From: Cyclobacteriaceae bacterium
GTDB lineage: Bacteria; Bacteroidota; Bacteroidia; Cytophagales; Cyclobacteriaceae
Assembly (NCBI GenBank): GCA_016786495.1
Contig: JAEUUJ010000059.1
Coordinates: 78,201 to 142,200, forward strand
Direction: 5' to 3'
DNA: 64,000 nt
Of this stretch, positions 33,456 through 42,471 are shown piece after piece (the first letter of the stretch is position 1; each line of letters starts with the position of its first letter). Position numbers and translations under genes: made by a program. The notes under the pieces were generated by a model. It was not told the DNA's origin. It was given only the letters and a program-made list of their open reading frames with translations, and ran no database searches.

Positions 33456-36400
33456 CTAGAATTTGACATTTAGTCCCAGTGTATAAACAGCCGGGATCGG
33501 ATAAGTCTGTTCATCGTATCCGTTTGCTACTTCAGGATTAAATCCATTGTAGTTGAATACAGTAACCGGACGCTCAGCGGTAAAGGTTATACGTGTTTCC
33601 GGTACGGCAATTCCCAAAATTTCCTTGTTTGAAAGACGGTACGACAACCGAACGTTCTGGATCCTGAAGTAATTTCCTTTCTCTACGAAGTGATCGCTCA
33701 TCTGCAGGTTCCATGACTTTCTCAAACCGGCAGCAGAGGGGTAACGGTTTGTTGAGCCTTCGCCATCCCAAAGATTGGTGGCGAGTTCGGCATCAATATT
33801 TGCGTCAGGCTGGAAAATCAGCTGACCTCTTTTTCTGTTCAGAATGCTGTTACCAGTTACACCCTGGAAGTTGGCGGTTAACTCAAAACCTTTCCAGGTA
33901 ACACCAAAATTAAAACCATACATAAATTTGGGCATGATTTGGCCAAGTACAACCCGGTCTTTGGAGTCAATTACACCGTCTTTATTCTGATCTTTGAAGC
34001 GGAAGTCACCTGGAACCAATGACTTGTCAGAGATAAATTCTGAAGTGTAGCCACTGTTGTCGATCTCATCCTGATTCTGGAATACACCGTCAACTTCGAA
34101 TCCGTAGAATGCATTTATTGGTTGGCCCGGGATTGAACGCTGAAGGAATTCTGCCATACCGGCATTCAGGTAGCTTTGCCCGCGCAAATTTTGAACTTCA
34201 TTTTTCAAGGTTGTGAAGTTAGCGCCCACGGTGAAGCTGATGTCGGAGGTGATTTTGCCTGCGTAGCTTACAGCACCCTCAAGCCCTGAATTGCGAACTT
34301 CGCCTCCATTTCTGCGAACGATATCACGCTGAGCAGGGAGTACGACAGTCAAAACAAGGTCTTCTGTATCTCTCTGGTAATAGTCGAGATCAACCGTAAG
34401 TGAGTTGTTCAACAATTTTGCAGTTAACCCGAAGTTTGACTCCACAACTGTTTCCCAGCGATCTACGTAGTCATAGGCGTTGTCAATATAAATCCCCTCT
34501 CTGCGCGCCTCGTTAATAGCTAAAGTAATCGACTCGACTGTTCCAGCTCCAATTGCAGGAGCTACCGCATCGTTTCCTAGCTGACCCCAGCTTCCGCGAA
34601 CCTTTAGGAAATTGATTGCCGGAACTTCAAAAAAGTCCTCTTCAGTAACTACCCAACCAGCGCCGATGGTGAAGAAATTACCCCATGTTTTTTGGAATTT
34701 ATTTCCGCCATCACGCCTGTACGTTCCGTAAACGAGGTATCGGTCATCATAGTTATACGCAACGCGGCCAAAGTAAGAAGCGCCGAACAAGCGCCAGCCG
34801 TCATCACCTGAAAGATCGGGATTAATCGAGGCTGGGGTCAGATACCATGTTGATTCTTTCTTGGGATCAAGCGTCAGAATATTGCTTCCTTGAGCAAAGG
34901 ACTCCTCTTTTACTTCGCTGCGGAATGAGAAACCTGCAATTACGCTGATATTGTGACTCCCTAAGGTTTCATTGTACGTTAACACGTTATCTAGAATTTG
35001 GTTCAAGTAGGCAGACGATTTTCGAAGTAATCCGTTTTGCACCGGGTTGTCGTTGTTACCGTTACCGGCATCATAGGCGAAGTCAACGTTGCGTGCAACG
35101 ATGTTTTCGTAGGCGTAATTGTACTGGGATTTGAAGGATAGCTTATTGGGAATGATCTGAAGGTCCGCATAAAAGTTAGCGAGTGTCTTACCAATATTAT
35201 TTCGATCATTGTTGTAATACAGGTTGAAGAACGGATTCTGTGAATTACGGTACCCAAGCGTTCTTGCGTTAGCTAACCTTACAGGAACTGCATCGTTGGT
35301 TTGATCGTAAACGGGCATAATCGGAACAGCGAAATACGCATTCTGCCAAACGCCTGCATCAGCAACAAATTGACGAGCGTTGCTTAGGTTGATGTTTGCA
35401 CCAACGGTCAAACGCTCTGTTGCTTTAAAATCCAATTTCGCTCTGAAGTTTAATCTGCGATACTTGTTCTCGGTAATTTCCAGCAACCCGTCCTGATCAA
35501 AGTAGCTCGCTCCGATTGAATAGCGAACATTGTCCTTACCGCCATTGATGCTCAGGGAGTGGTTCTGAATAGGTGCGGTTCTCAGAATTTCCTTATACCA
35601 GTCTGTATTTGGTTTTGGTACGTTCGGGTTGACGCGACTGCGTCCAAAACGCGCAAAAGCAGCATTGATAAACGTAGCATCCGCAGCCGACCCGCTTGCT
35701 AAAGCATATTCGGTGAACTGCTGAGAGTTAGCCATTTTTACCACATTTTGAGCGCGCTGTACCCCATAATAACCATCATAAACAATTTCTGTTTTCTGGT
35801 TATATGAGCCAGAACGAGTTGTAATTAAAACGACACCGTTCGCAGCACGAACACCATAAATCGCTGCCGCTGAAGCGTCTTTCAATACCGACAGCGTTGC
35901 AATGTCGTTCGGGTTAAGAAAGTCGATATTCGAAAAGAACATACCGTCTACCACATAAAGCGGATCCGAATTTCCCTGCCCAGGCATGGAACCCATACCC
36001 CGAACACGCACCGTGGGGCTTGCACCCGGAGCACCGCTGCTCACGATTTGTACGCCAGGAACTTTTCCCTGCAGCGCCTGCATCGGCTGGCTGGTAGGGG
36101 TCTTGGTCAATTCATCTGTTTTTACGGTTGTAATCGCAGATGTGAGATCTTTCTCCTGCATGGTACCGTAACCTACAATTACCACTTCATCCAATGCCTG
36201 AGCATCGGTTTCCAGTGCTACGTCTACAACCGTGCGGTCGCCAATGTCAACCGTTACCGTCTTGTAGCCAATAAAAGAGAATGTGAGGGAGGTTTCTGCA
36301 GCGGTTAATTGCAGGGTGTACTTCCCTTCGCTGTCGGTAGAAGCGCCCTTGGAGGAGCCAACTACCACGACACTTACCCCCGGCATCGGACCATCCTCCG

Positions 36401-36500
36401 ATGTAACCGTACCGGTGACTGTACGTGTTTGAGCGAACGCCCCGCCTCCGAGAAGAAGAAGCAGGATCGCGAGTGAGAGAAAACGTAAATTTTTGCCCAT
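33456..36500 (-). CDS. SusC/RagA family TonB-linked outer membrane transporter
   Basis: A 1014-residue TonB-dependent transporter: signal peptide (about 1-23, ending GAFAQ), a carboxypeptidase-regulatory-like domain (about 27-105; TVTGTVTSEDGPMPGVSVVV), the plug domain (about 112-230; VIVGYGTMQEKDLTSAITTV, PLYVVDGM, ASAAAIYGVRAANGVVLITT) and a large beta-barrel ending in VYTLGLNVKF. No STN domain precedes the regulatory-like domain, so an anti-sigma signalling role is unlikely. It imports the glycan bound by SusD and the surface binding protein. The 221-base leader upstream holds two symmetrical elements. Confidence 0.96.
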   Translation of the reverse strand: MGKNLRFLSLAILLLLLGGGAFAQTRTVTGTVTSEDGPMPGVSVVVVGSSKGASTDSEGKYTLQLTAAETSLTFSFIGYKTVTVDIGDRTVVDVALETDAQALDEVVIVGYGTMQEKDLTSAITTVKTDELTKTPTSQPMQALQGKVPGVQIVSSGAPGASPTVRVRGMGSMPGQGNSDPLYVVDGMFFSNIDFLNPNDIATLSVLKDASAAAIYGVRAANGVVLITTRSGSYNQKTEIVYDGYYGVQRAQNVVKMANSQQFTEYALASGSAADATFINAAFARFGRSRVNPNVPKPNTDWYKEILRTAPIQNHSLSINGGKDNVRYSIGASYFDQDGLLEITENKYRRLNFRAKLDFKATERLTVGANINLSNARQFVADAGVWQNAYFAVPIMPVYDQTNDAVPVRLANARTLGYRNSQNPFFNLYYNNDRNNIGKTLANFYADLQIIPNKLSFKSQYNYAYENIVARNVDFAYDAGNGNNDNPVQNGLLRKSSAYLNQILDNVLTYNETLGSHNISVIAGFSFRSEVKEESFAQGSNILTLDPKKESTWYLTPASINPDLSGDDGWRLFGASYFGRVAYNYDDRYLVYGTYRRDGGNKFQKTWGNFFTIGAGWVVTEEDFFEVPAINFLKVRGSWGQLGNDAVAPAIGAGTVESITLAINEARREGIYIDNAYDYVDRWETVVESNFGLTAKLLNNSLTVDLDYYQRDTEDLVLTVVLPAQRDIVRRNGGEVRNSGLEGAVSYAGKITSDISFTVGANFTTLKNEVQNLRGQSYLNAGMAEFLQRSIPGQPINAFYGFEVDGVFQNQDEIDNSGYTSEFISDKSLVPGDFRFKDQNKDGVIDSKDRVVLGQIMPKFMYGFNFGVTWKGFELTANFQGVTGNSILNRKRGQLIFQPDANIDAELATNLWDGEGSTNRYPSAAGLRKSWNLQMSDHFVEKGNYFRIQNVRLSYRLSNKEILGIAVPETRITFTAERPVTVFNYNGFNPEVANGYDEQTYPIPAVYTLGLNVKF

Positions 36501-36721
36501 AGATATTTTAGGTTTAAGTGACTAATTTCATAAAATCCAAAAACGAAGTAAATTTTTTCAGGCAGTAACCTCAATTTTAGGGCTCTAAAAAGGAGATTTG
36601 AGCGGGATTTTTTTACCTGAAAAAAACATGGATTTCAAACGTTATTCCTCCATGTTTGCGGCAAGCTATTAAGAATTTACCTTGAAAAAAACATTTTGTC
36701 GGAAACGTTTCCAAAAGGGTG
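36501..36721 (-). promoter_or_regulatory. Upstream region of the SusC gene with inverted repeat and palindrome
   Basis: This gap lies between the stop of the regulator gene and the SusC start. Two elements are visible: an inverted repeat AAACATGGA (36624-36632) and TCCATGTTT (36649-36657) with a 16-base spacer, and the perfect palindrome GGAAACGTTTCC (36701-36712). The spacer also contains CAAACGTTA, sharing the AAACGTT core of the palindrome. GGAAACGTTTCC resembles CG-centred LacI-type operators, but with flanking TTTTG/CAAAA and a following run of T on the minus strand it could instead terminate the regulator gene. No exact TAnnTTTG box was found. Confidence 0.45.
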
Positions 36722-38623
36722 TTATTTGGAATCGTTTGCGGTGGTAAACCTCATTTTTGGCTTAATTTGGGCATTTTCGAGAATCACCTCTTCCCACCGT
36801 GACGCAGTTGGCTTGTGGCCCTTTTGCTCCAGCTCTTTAACGCGCTCCTGGACCTTCGTACGGAACGACCAGACGGTATTTGTGCCCAAATCCATCTGGT
36901 AGGCGAGTTCTTCCAGGGTACTTTCGCGCTTTCCCGTCACTGCCAGGTAGGCCAGGTAAAACGCTTTTTCGATCGGGAATTTGATGCTGTGGAAGATCGT
37001 AAAGGCCGTGATCGACTCGTTATACCCGCAGCGGGTGCAACGTCTGGAAAACTTCTGAGAACCCTCGAAATACTTCTGATTTCCGCATTTCCGGCACTGA
37101 AACCCATGATCCCACTTGAGATTTTCAATAAAGCGGTAGCATGACAGGGAGTCGGGGTAAAGGGTCTTAAATTGGCCATAATCCATGGTTTTTTCCATCA
37201 AATGGTCGGTGAGCACCTCCTTGAGCCGGTTTTTCAACTTCCAGTTGTCGAGGTCGAGCATGGAGTTTATCTGGTTGATTTCCAGTGCCTGCTGCTCCAG
37301 TTTGTGGTTCGACTCCTCGAACTCATGGTTTTTGCGGTTTAATTCTTCGGTTCGTTCGCGCACTTTCTCCTCGAGTTCCTTATTCACCTTGTCTTTCAGC
37401 TGCATGTTGAACTCGTGCTGATGAATGATCCGTTTGAGCGCCCGGTCACGATTGTCTTTCAGGATGCGGATTCTGTCGCCCAACGCGAATGTGAGAAACA
37501 GCATCTCCAGGGTAAAGCTGAGGTGAAGGCTGTAGTGCGAAATGATGGTGAACGGCAGCACGTTCAGGTACACCAGCATCCGGATGAAGAATCCTGAAAA
37601 CAGAATTCCATACGCAATGACGAAGAAGCGGGCGGGGCGGTAGCCTTTGTACCACACCACAATACCGGTGTAAAAGATAAGCGACAGCGGAAGAATCTCG
37701 AGATTCCGGTAGGAGAACAATTCCTGATGAAATAACAATGCAAACACGAACAAGGCGGTACGCACAATAATCGTCCACTTCAAAAGCTTATCCAGAAAGG
37801 ATGCATTAGCCCTTGAGCTTAAGAATCGCCGGGTAAATACCAAGGCCCATAAAATCAGCGAGTAGAGCGCAACGCCAACCGCCACGTTATTCCATTCGGG
37901 ATGGTTGGGCCAAATGTATTGAAAACCAACACCATCCAGGCTCATCGCATACAGGGCAACACTCAGCATGTAGAAAATGTAGTAGATGTATTTCATCTCG
38001 CGGATCGCCAGAAATACCAGGAAATTGTACAGGATGATGATGAGCACCATGCCGTAGAAGGTTCCGTACAGGAAGTATTCGTTGAGAACGTAGTAAATGA
38101 ACCGGTCAACCGTACGAAAGGCAATGCGAATGTCTGCAAAATCATGTGACTGCACCTTGAAGTAGTAATACACGGTGGTGTCGCCATGATTCGGAATCTG
38201 CACTTCGAAATTCTTGTGCATGAACATCCGTTGCCGGAACGGGTATTGGTCGCCCGTGATCACCTGGCGGTAGCCACCCTGCGTTTGCGGAACGTAAGCT
38301 TCCAGGTGGTCGATCGTTTGATCGTAAAATTCAAAAATCCATGTGTTCTGGGTGCGGGAACTGTACAACACGGGCATCCGTATCCAGTACGCAGCACCCG
38401 ACTGAAAATCGGCATTCAGGTACGAGTCGTGGCGCAGGAAACTCCTGGCGAATGAAGGGGAGGAGGCGGTGGTAATATCCAGCGTGTCGTGCGGATCGAT
38501 CAGGTACGTAAGCTCTGTGAGGGTAAAAATGTGCTCGTTTACCTGGTCGTCAACTACGGCTATTTGTGCCGTTACGGATAACCAGCAACATGTGAAAAGA
38601 ATTGAAAGTGTAATCGATCTCAT
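36722..38623 (-). CDS. 7TM-DISM receptor fused to an IS1595-type zinc-ribbon/HTH DNA-binding region
   Basis: With the start at 38623, which begins a clear signal peptide (residues 1-20, ending TAQ), the protein has 633 residues; a longer frame to 38710 is less likely. Order: signal peptide; DISMED2-like periplasmic sensor (about 25-165); seven membrane helices (about 185-385); coiled coil (about 390-475); an IS1595 transposase-type N-terminal region with YPDSLSCYRFIENLKW (489-504), zinc ligands C510, C513, C529, C532, and an HTH-like helical part (about 548-598, LEELAYQMDLGTNTVW). No DDE nuclease domain or space for one exists. Position directly upstream of susC suggests a membrane-bound regulator of the locus that senses a periplasmic ligand. 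Activity is inferred. Confidence 0.85.
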   Translation of the reverse strand: MRSITLSILFTCCWLSVTAQIAVVDDQVNEHIFTLTELTYLIDPHDTLDITTASSPSFARSFLRHDSYLNADFQSGAAYWIRMPVLYSSRTQNTWIFEFYDQTIDHLEAYVPQTQGGYRQVITGDQYPFRQRMFMHKNFEVQIPNHGDTTVYYYFKVQSHDFADIRIAFRTVDRFIYYVLNEYFLYGTFYGMVLIIILYNFLVFLAIREMKYIYYIFYMLSVALYAMSLDGVGFQYIWPNHPEWNNVAVGVALYSLILWALVFTRRFLSSRANASFLDKLLKWTIIVRTALFVFALLFHQELFSYRNLEILPLSLIFYTGIVVWYKGYRPARFFVIAYGILFSGFFIRMLVYLNVLPFTIISHYSLHLSFTLEMLFLTFALGDRIRILKDNRDRALKRIIHQHEFNMQLKDKVNKELEEKVRERTEELNRKNHEFEESNHKLEQQALEINQINSMLDLDNWKLKNRLKEVLTDHLMEKTMDYGQFKTLYPDSLSCYRFIENLKWDHGFQCRKCGNQKYFEGSQKFSRRCTRCGYNESITAFTIFHSIKFPIEKAFYLAYLAVTGKRESTLEELAYQMDLGTNTVWSFRTKVQERVKELEQKGHKPTASRWEEVILENAQIKPKMRFTTANDSK

Positions 38624-38743
38624 CACGACCCGGAATAAAAATGAAATATACAAAAACGAATTAAGTCCAGAGGGGGAAAGAGTGCTGTCACGAATTTGCA
38701 TTACTTTCATGGGAAGTTAATCTTACAACTAGAGTTGATTGAT

Positions 38744-39349
38744 GTGAATACCCTCATTTTCGACCTCGGTGGTGTCATCGTTGACCTCGCACCCGAACGT
38801 ACACTGGAAGCGTTTGCACAGTTGTCGGGTAAGCCGGCCAGTGAGGTGTTAAAGATAAACGCAACTAACCCCGCGTTTCATGCATTTGAAACCGGGCAGA
38901 TCAGCGCGATGGACTTTCGGAATGCAGTGCGAAATACGTTACATGTTCAGGCCGGTGACGCAGAAATCGATCGCTGCTGGAATGCCATGCTCTTGGGTAT
39001 TCCGGATAGAAAGCTTGACATGCTCATGCGTTTGAGAAAACACTTCACAACCATCGCGTTGAGCAACACGAATTCCATACACCTTTCGTACATCAATGAA
39101 GTGATTCTGAAAGGGCAGCGCCTGGACGACTATTTTCATCATGCGCATTATTCTCATGACCTCGGTTTGCGGAAGCCTGACCCTGCGATTTATGAACTTG
39201 TCTTGCAGATGCACCAGCTAAGCCCTGAGAACGCATTTTTTTTAGACGATAACGCTGACAATATTGCAGCCGCAACGGGTGTGGGGATGCAGGCGGTACT
39301 CATTCGGCATCCCGATGAGGTTATCGAATTATTCAGGAACTATGCGTAG
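38744..39349 (+). CDS. HAD-superfamily phosphatase, YihX-like
   Basis: A haloacid dehalogenase-type hydrolase. Motif I is IFDLGGVIVDL right at the N-terminus, motif II LSNTNS, motif III LRKPDP and motif IV FLDDNADN. The second Asp of motif I is Gly, as in YihX-like sugar phosphatases. No ATG precedes the first motif; I chose GTG at 38744 (201 residues, reading MNTLIFDLGG), but TTG at 38735 or 38696 would also fit. The gene is divergent from the receptor-regulator with a 120-base gap and overlaps the next gene by eight bases. Cytoplasmic phosphatase with unknown sugar-phosphate or related substrate. Confidence 0.85.
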   Translation: MNTLIFDLGGVIVDLAPERTLEAFAQLSGKPASEVLKINATNPAFHAFETGQISAMDFRNAVRNTLHVQAGDAEIDRCWNAMLLGIPDRKLDMLMRLRKHFTTIALSNTNSIHLSYINEVILKGQRLDDYFHHAHYSHDLGLRKPDPAIYELVLQMHQLSPENAFFLDDNADNIAAATGVGMQAVLIRHPDEVIELFRNYA

Positions 39350-40487
39350 CGAACAGAAGCGGATTCTCACTCAGGTTTTACTTTTCATTGCAACTTTGTT
39401 TACCACTACGCTTGCCGGGGCAGAATGGTGCCACGGAAAGGTATTTATCTCGTTGTTTCCGTTCCTCTATAACCCCGACTTTACCTTCAATGATTTTTTA
39501 CTTGGAATGCAGTTTTCGGTACCGTTCCTGCTCATTCTAACCGTACACGAATTCGGGCATTATTTTACTGCCATGTATCATAAGGTTAAAGCGTCATTGC
39601 CCTACTACATTCCGGTTCCTCCTATGCTTTTGTCGATCGGTACCATGGGTGCGGTAATCCGCCTGCGCAGCAAAGTGCCCTCGACCCGGAAGAACTTCGA
39701 CATCGGAATTGCCGGCCCGTTAGCCGGATTTATCATTGCGTTGGGTGTTTTGTATTACGGGTTCTCTACACTGCCACCCGCGGAACATATTTTCACTATC
39801 CATCCCGAATACAAACAATACGGGTTGAATTATGCCGACCATGTTTATAACCCCAACGACACAACGATCATCAATATTACCTTAGGGAAGAGTCTGCTGC
39901 TGATGGCGTTCGAGCATGTGGCGGCAGATCCGGCTCGTGTACCCAACATGCACGAGATGATGCATTATCCGTTTCTGTTTGCAGGCTTTCTAGCCCTGGT
40001 ATTTACGAGTCTGAATTTACTTCCCATTGGCCAGCTTGACGGGGGTCATGTGCTGTACGGTTTTCTGGGATATAAGAGGCACAAAATTGTGGCGTCTGTG
40101 TTTTTCGTGGCATTGATCTTTTATGCCGGACTAGGACTTGAATGGATCAGCTTACGTCAGCCTGCGGATGTGCTGATGATAAGCATTCCGTTGTACGGAT
40201 TATTTCTGTACGCGTGTTTCACAGGCCTCGGCCTTTCACAACGTGACACCATCATGTATGCGCTCGCGGTGTTTGCGGGCCAGTATCTGATCATGTTCTT
40301 ATTTCCAACCGTGAACGGCTATTCGGGCTGGCTGTTGTTTGGATTTGTTATCGGAAGATTTGTGGGTATCGCCCATCCGCCAACGGAAATTGAAGAACCA
40401 CTGGACTTAAAGCGACAAATTTTAGGATGGATCGCGCTCGTAATTCTTGTCGTGAGTTTTACACCGCAACCTGTCAATTTCCCGTAA
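39342..40487 (+). CDS. M50 site-2 protease-like membrane metalloprotease
   Basis: A 381-residue polytopic protein. The zinc motif HEFGH (HExxH) is at residues 69-73 inside a membrane helix, and the third-ligand motif LDGGH is at 232-236; GIAGPLAGF (122-130) is another M50 block. About six to eight membrane segments are visible. I took ATG 39342, which overlaps the HAD stop and removes 26 non-homologous residues of the longer frame. Related proteins cleave membrane-embedded substrates such as anti-sigma factors. Its 3' end overlaps the convergent gene at 40474 by 14 bases. The substrate is not evident. Confidence 0.88.
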   Translation: MRSEQKRILTQVLLFIATLFTTTLAGAEWCHGKVFISLFPFLYNPDFTFNDFLLGMQFSVPFLLILTVHEFGHYFTAMYHKVKASLPYYIPVPPMLLSIGTMGAVIRLRSKVPSTRKNFDIGIAGPLAGFIIALGVLYYGFSTLPPAEHIFTIHPEYKQYGLNYADHVYNPNDTTIINITLGKSLLLMAFEHVAADPARVPNMHEMMHYPFLFAGFLALVFTSLNLLPIGQLDGGHVLYGFLGYKRHKIVASVFFVALIFYAGLGLEWISLRQPADVLMISIPLYGLFLYACFTGLGLSQRDTIMYALAVFAGQYLIMFLFPTVNGYSGWLLFGFVIGRFVGIAHPPTEIEEPLDLKRQILGWIALVILVVSFTPQPVNFP

Positions 40488-42462
40488 CGACAAGTTTGCC
40501 GGTCGATATCGTGGCGCCTTTTCGGAAGCGAATCAGATAAACACCCCGGTGGGGATTTTGAAGCGTAATCCGGGTTGCATCTTCCGTATTTTCTGATGAG
40601 AATCCTGCGGGCTGCCCGGTGATCGAAATGATTTGAATGTGGTCGGCATGACCTTTCACGTAGAACTCACCACTGTTTGGATTCGGATAAATCACCACGG
40701 GAGCGATCTTGTCTTCAGTTCCCGTAATCACGGTAGCGTCTCCGAAGCGGGGCCGGATCATCAGGCTGCCTTTCAAATCAGTATTTTGAACCCACGGATG
40801 ATACACTGTATTCCGGTAGTACATCTGGTTTCCGGTATCATGACTGGCATCCAGGCCAATCCGAATGCGGTCAGGCTTTCCCGTCACGGTTTCTTCATAC
40901 CCGAGATAAAACGTATCCTGCACGATAACGCCTTCGGTGAAATCAATTTTGTAAAACTGATTCTCAGCCGATCGCGTAACCGGAATTGTCTGACTATAAA
41001 CTGCTGAGCTGTCGGGTTTTCCTGCTTTGTCCCGGAAAACAAATATTCTAACCGTTTCCGGAACGGTTGCCCCCGTAAAGGGAAGGTACAGGAACATGCC
41101 ATTCAAAATGTTGTTTGTTGTGATCAACGGATCCATCACAAAACGATAAGCAAGTTGATTGCCCTGTGCAGCAAGTCCTGCGGAGTATTCAGCTATTCCA
41201 TCATCATAAGCGTAGTAATTTGCCAGAACGAAAGTATGTTGCAGGGTGTCGTTTCGTCGGAAGTCAATTGGAATATATCGCGGATAATAGTCTTTATCCG
41301 GATCGTTGTCTTTACCTGATACGACAATTGTTACATCGATAACTGTGGAATCCGCAGCGGGTTCCCGGAATATCGAGGTGTCTGGTAGTGCTATTATTTG
41401 TCGCTCTGCGTGTTCCAGAAGGCCAAGATCGCCCAAGGTTATTATTCCGTCATCACCATTTCCTGGTTCTTCGGGTATCAACAGGCCATCAAACGTGGTT
41501 GTTACAGAATTGTCTTTGTAGTGTTTTATGGTAAAGAACGAAGAGTAGTCAATCGGTTGGGGAAACCGAAAATATTTAAGGCTATACAGAAAAACGGAAG
41601 GCAGTGTCAGATCCTTTTTCTCATTGAAATGATTGCGGGGCATGGAGTAGTATCCATTCTTCAAAATAGAGGTAAAGGGTCTGGTTGCCGTCCGGTCGGA
41701 TATGTTTGTATTGATATCGAATTCATCTATGTCACCCGTAGCCGGGATGTCTGAGACTCTCCGGTTCAGGTACACGTAATCGAGGTGCCAGGCATCGTAT
41801 GACCCGGAGAGCCTGCCGAACGAAGTAAACCGAAATTGAAATTGATTATGAAAATAGTCGGGCTGACCGGGCAGTAAAGCCGGTGGGATTTGAATGGCCG
41901 TGTCATAAAAAAGCGAACGATCAGCATTGGATTTGATTGTGAATCGGTGAATCTCAACCCATCCTGCCGTGCTCCTGAATTCAAGTTTCAAAAAATCAGA
42001 AGGGTTCGGCATTTCACTGTTGCCACCAGCCTGATAAAAAAAACTCAGGTAAATACTATCGCGATACTGAACGGGAACATCAGCCATTCGGATGGGCTGC
42101 GATTCGAGGGTGTCGCCATACCCTGTTTCCAATGCTACGGTTGAGTACGGCCTCCCGTTTTCATTATAACCATCGAACGTGGCAACATTAATACTTGGCG
42201 GATTGATGGCCTGACCATCGTTCACAAAAACCTTATCGTTAACAATCCACAGGAGGGAATCTGCATGATGGCCTTTGGCAAATGAAAAGTCATCCCAAAA
42301 AGGAAGCGATACCGGGTTTACGGTATGACGCTTTGCGTGGATGGCCAAAGGCGCTTTCGCGGAAGCCTTTCGTGCCGGAGCGTATTGTTTGATTTGTGAG
42401 AATGCAACGGCTGGCAACCACAAAAGTAATAGCAGTACGTAGCCGGGTTTCGGGTTTTGCAT
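40474..42462 (-). CDS. Secreted protein with type IX secretion C-terminal sorting domain
   Basis: A 662-residue protein with a signal peptide (about 1-22, ending AFSQ), a long beta-rich region without a recognised catalytic motif, and a C-terminal sorting domain of about 80 residues beginning VVIYPNPNSGEFYVKG and ending GVYLIRFRKGATISTGKL. The sorting domain directs secretion through the T9SS and surface attachment. FWDDFSFAKGHHADS near residue 55 resembles the start of lectin-like domains in other T9SS cargo. It follows the PASTA gene by nine bases, so co-transcription is likely. Function unknown. Confidence 0.85.
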   Translation of the reverse strand: MQNPKPGYVLLLLLWLPAVAFSQIKQYAPARKASAKAPLAIHAKRHTVNPVSLPFWDDFSFAKGHHADSLLWIVNDKVFVNDGQAINPPSINVATFDGYNENGRPYSTVALETGYGDTLESQPIRMADVPVQYRDSIYLSFFYQAGGNSEMPNPSDFLKLEFRSTAGWVEIHRFTIKSNADRSLFYDTAIQIPPALLPGQPDYFHNQFQFRFTSFGRLSGSYDAWHLDYVYLNRRVSDIPATGDIDEFDINTNISDRTATRPFTSILKNGYYSMPRNHFNEKKDLTLPSVFLYSLKYFRFPQPIDYSSFFTIKHYKDNSVTTTFDGLLIPEEPGNGDDGIITLGDLGLLEHAERQIIALPDTSIFREPAADSTVIDVTIVVSGKDNDPDKDYYPRYIPIDFRRNDTLQHTFVLANYYAYDDGIAEYSAGLAAQGNQLAYRFVMDPLITTNNILNGMFLYLPFTGATVPETVRIFVFRDKAGKPDSSAVYSQTIPVTRSAENQFYKIDFTEGVIVQDTFYLGYEETVTGKPDRIRIGLDASHDTGNQMYYRNTVYHPWVQNTDLKGSLMIRPRFGDATVITGTEDKIAPVVIYPNPNSGEFYVKGHADHIQIISITGQPAGFSSENTEDATRITLQNPHRGVYLIRFRKGATISTGKLVVTGN

Positions 42463-42471
42463 TCAATCAGG

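Noticed and set aside
36624-36657. Inverted repeat as terminal repeats of a small mobile element
   Set aside because: The arms are nine bases, the enclosed 16 bases are AT-rich without coding, and no target duplication is visible; a regulatory site is the simpler reading.
36722-37300. Possible IS1595-family insertion sequence or transposase remnant
   Set aside because: Only the zinc-ribbon/HTH part is present, in frame with a complete 7TM receptor, without a DDE domain, flanking terminal repeats that bound the gene, or stop codons or frameshifts. It reads as a captured domain, not a mobile element.
38624-38710. Longer N-terminus for the 7TM receptor gene (start at 38710)
   Set aside because: The extra 29 residues precede a complete signal peptide, and they would shrink the gap to the divergent HAD gene; ATG 38623 fits better.
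39264-39341. Longer N-terminus for the M50 protease
   Set aside because: The added 26 residues lie inside the HAD gene in another frame and show no homology; ATG 39342 gives the usual stop-start overlap.
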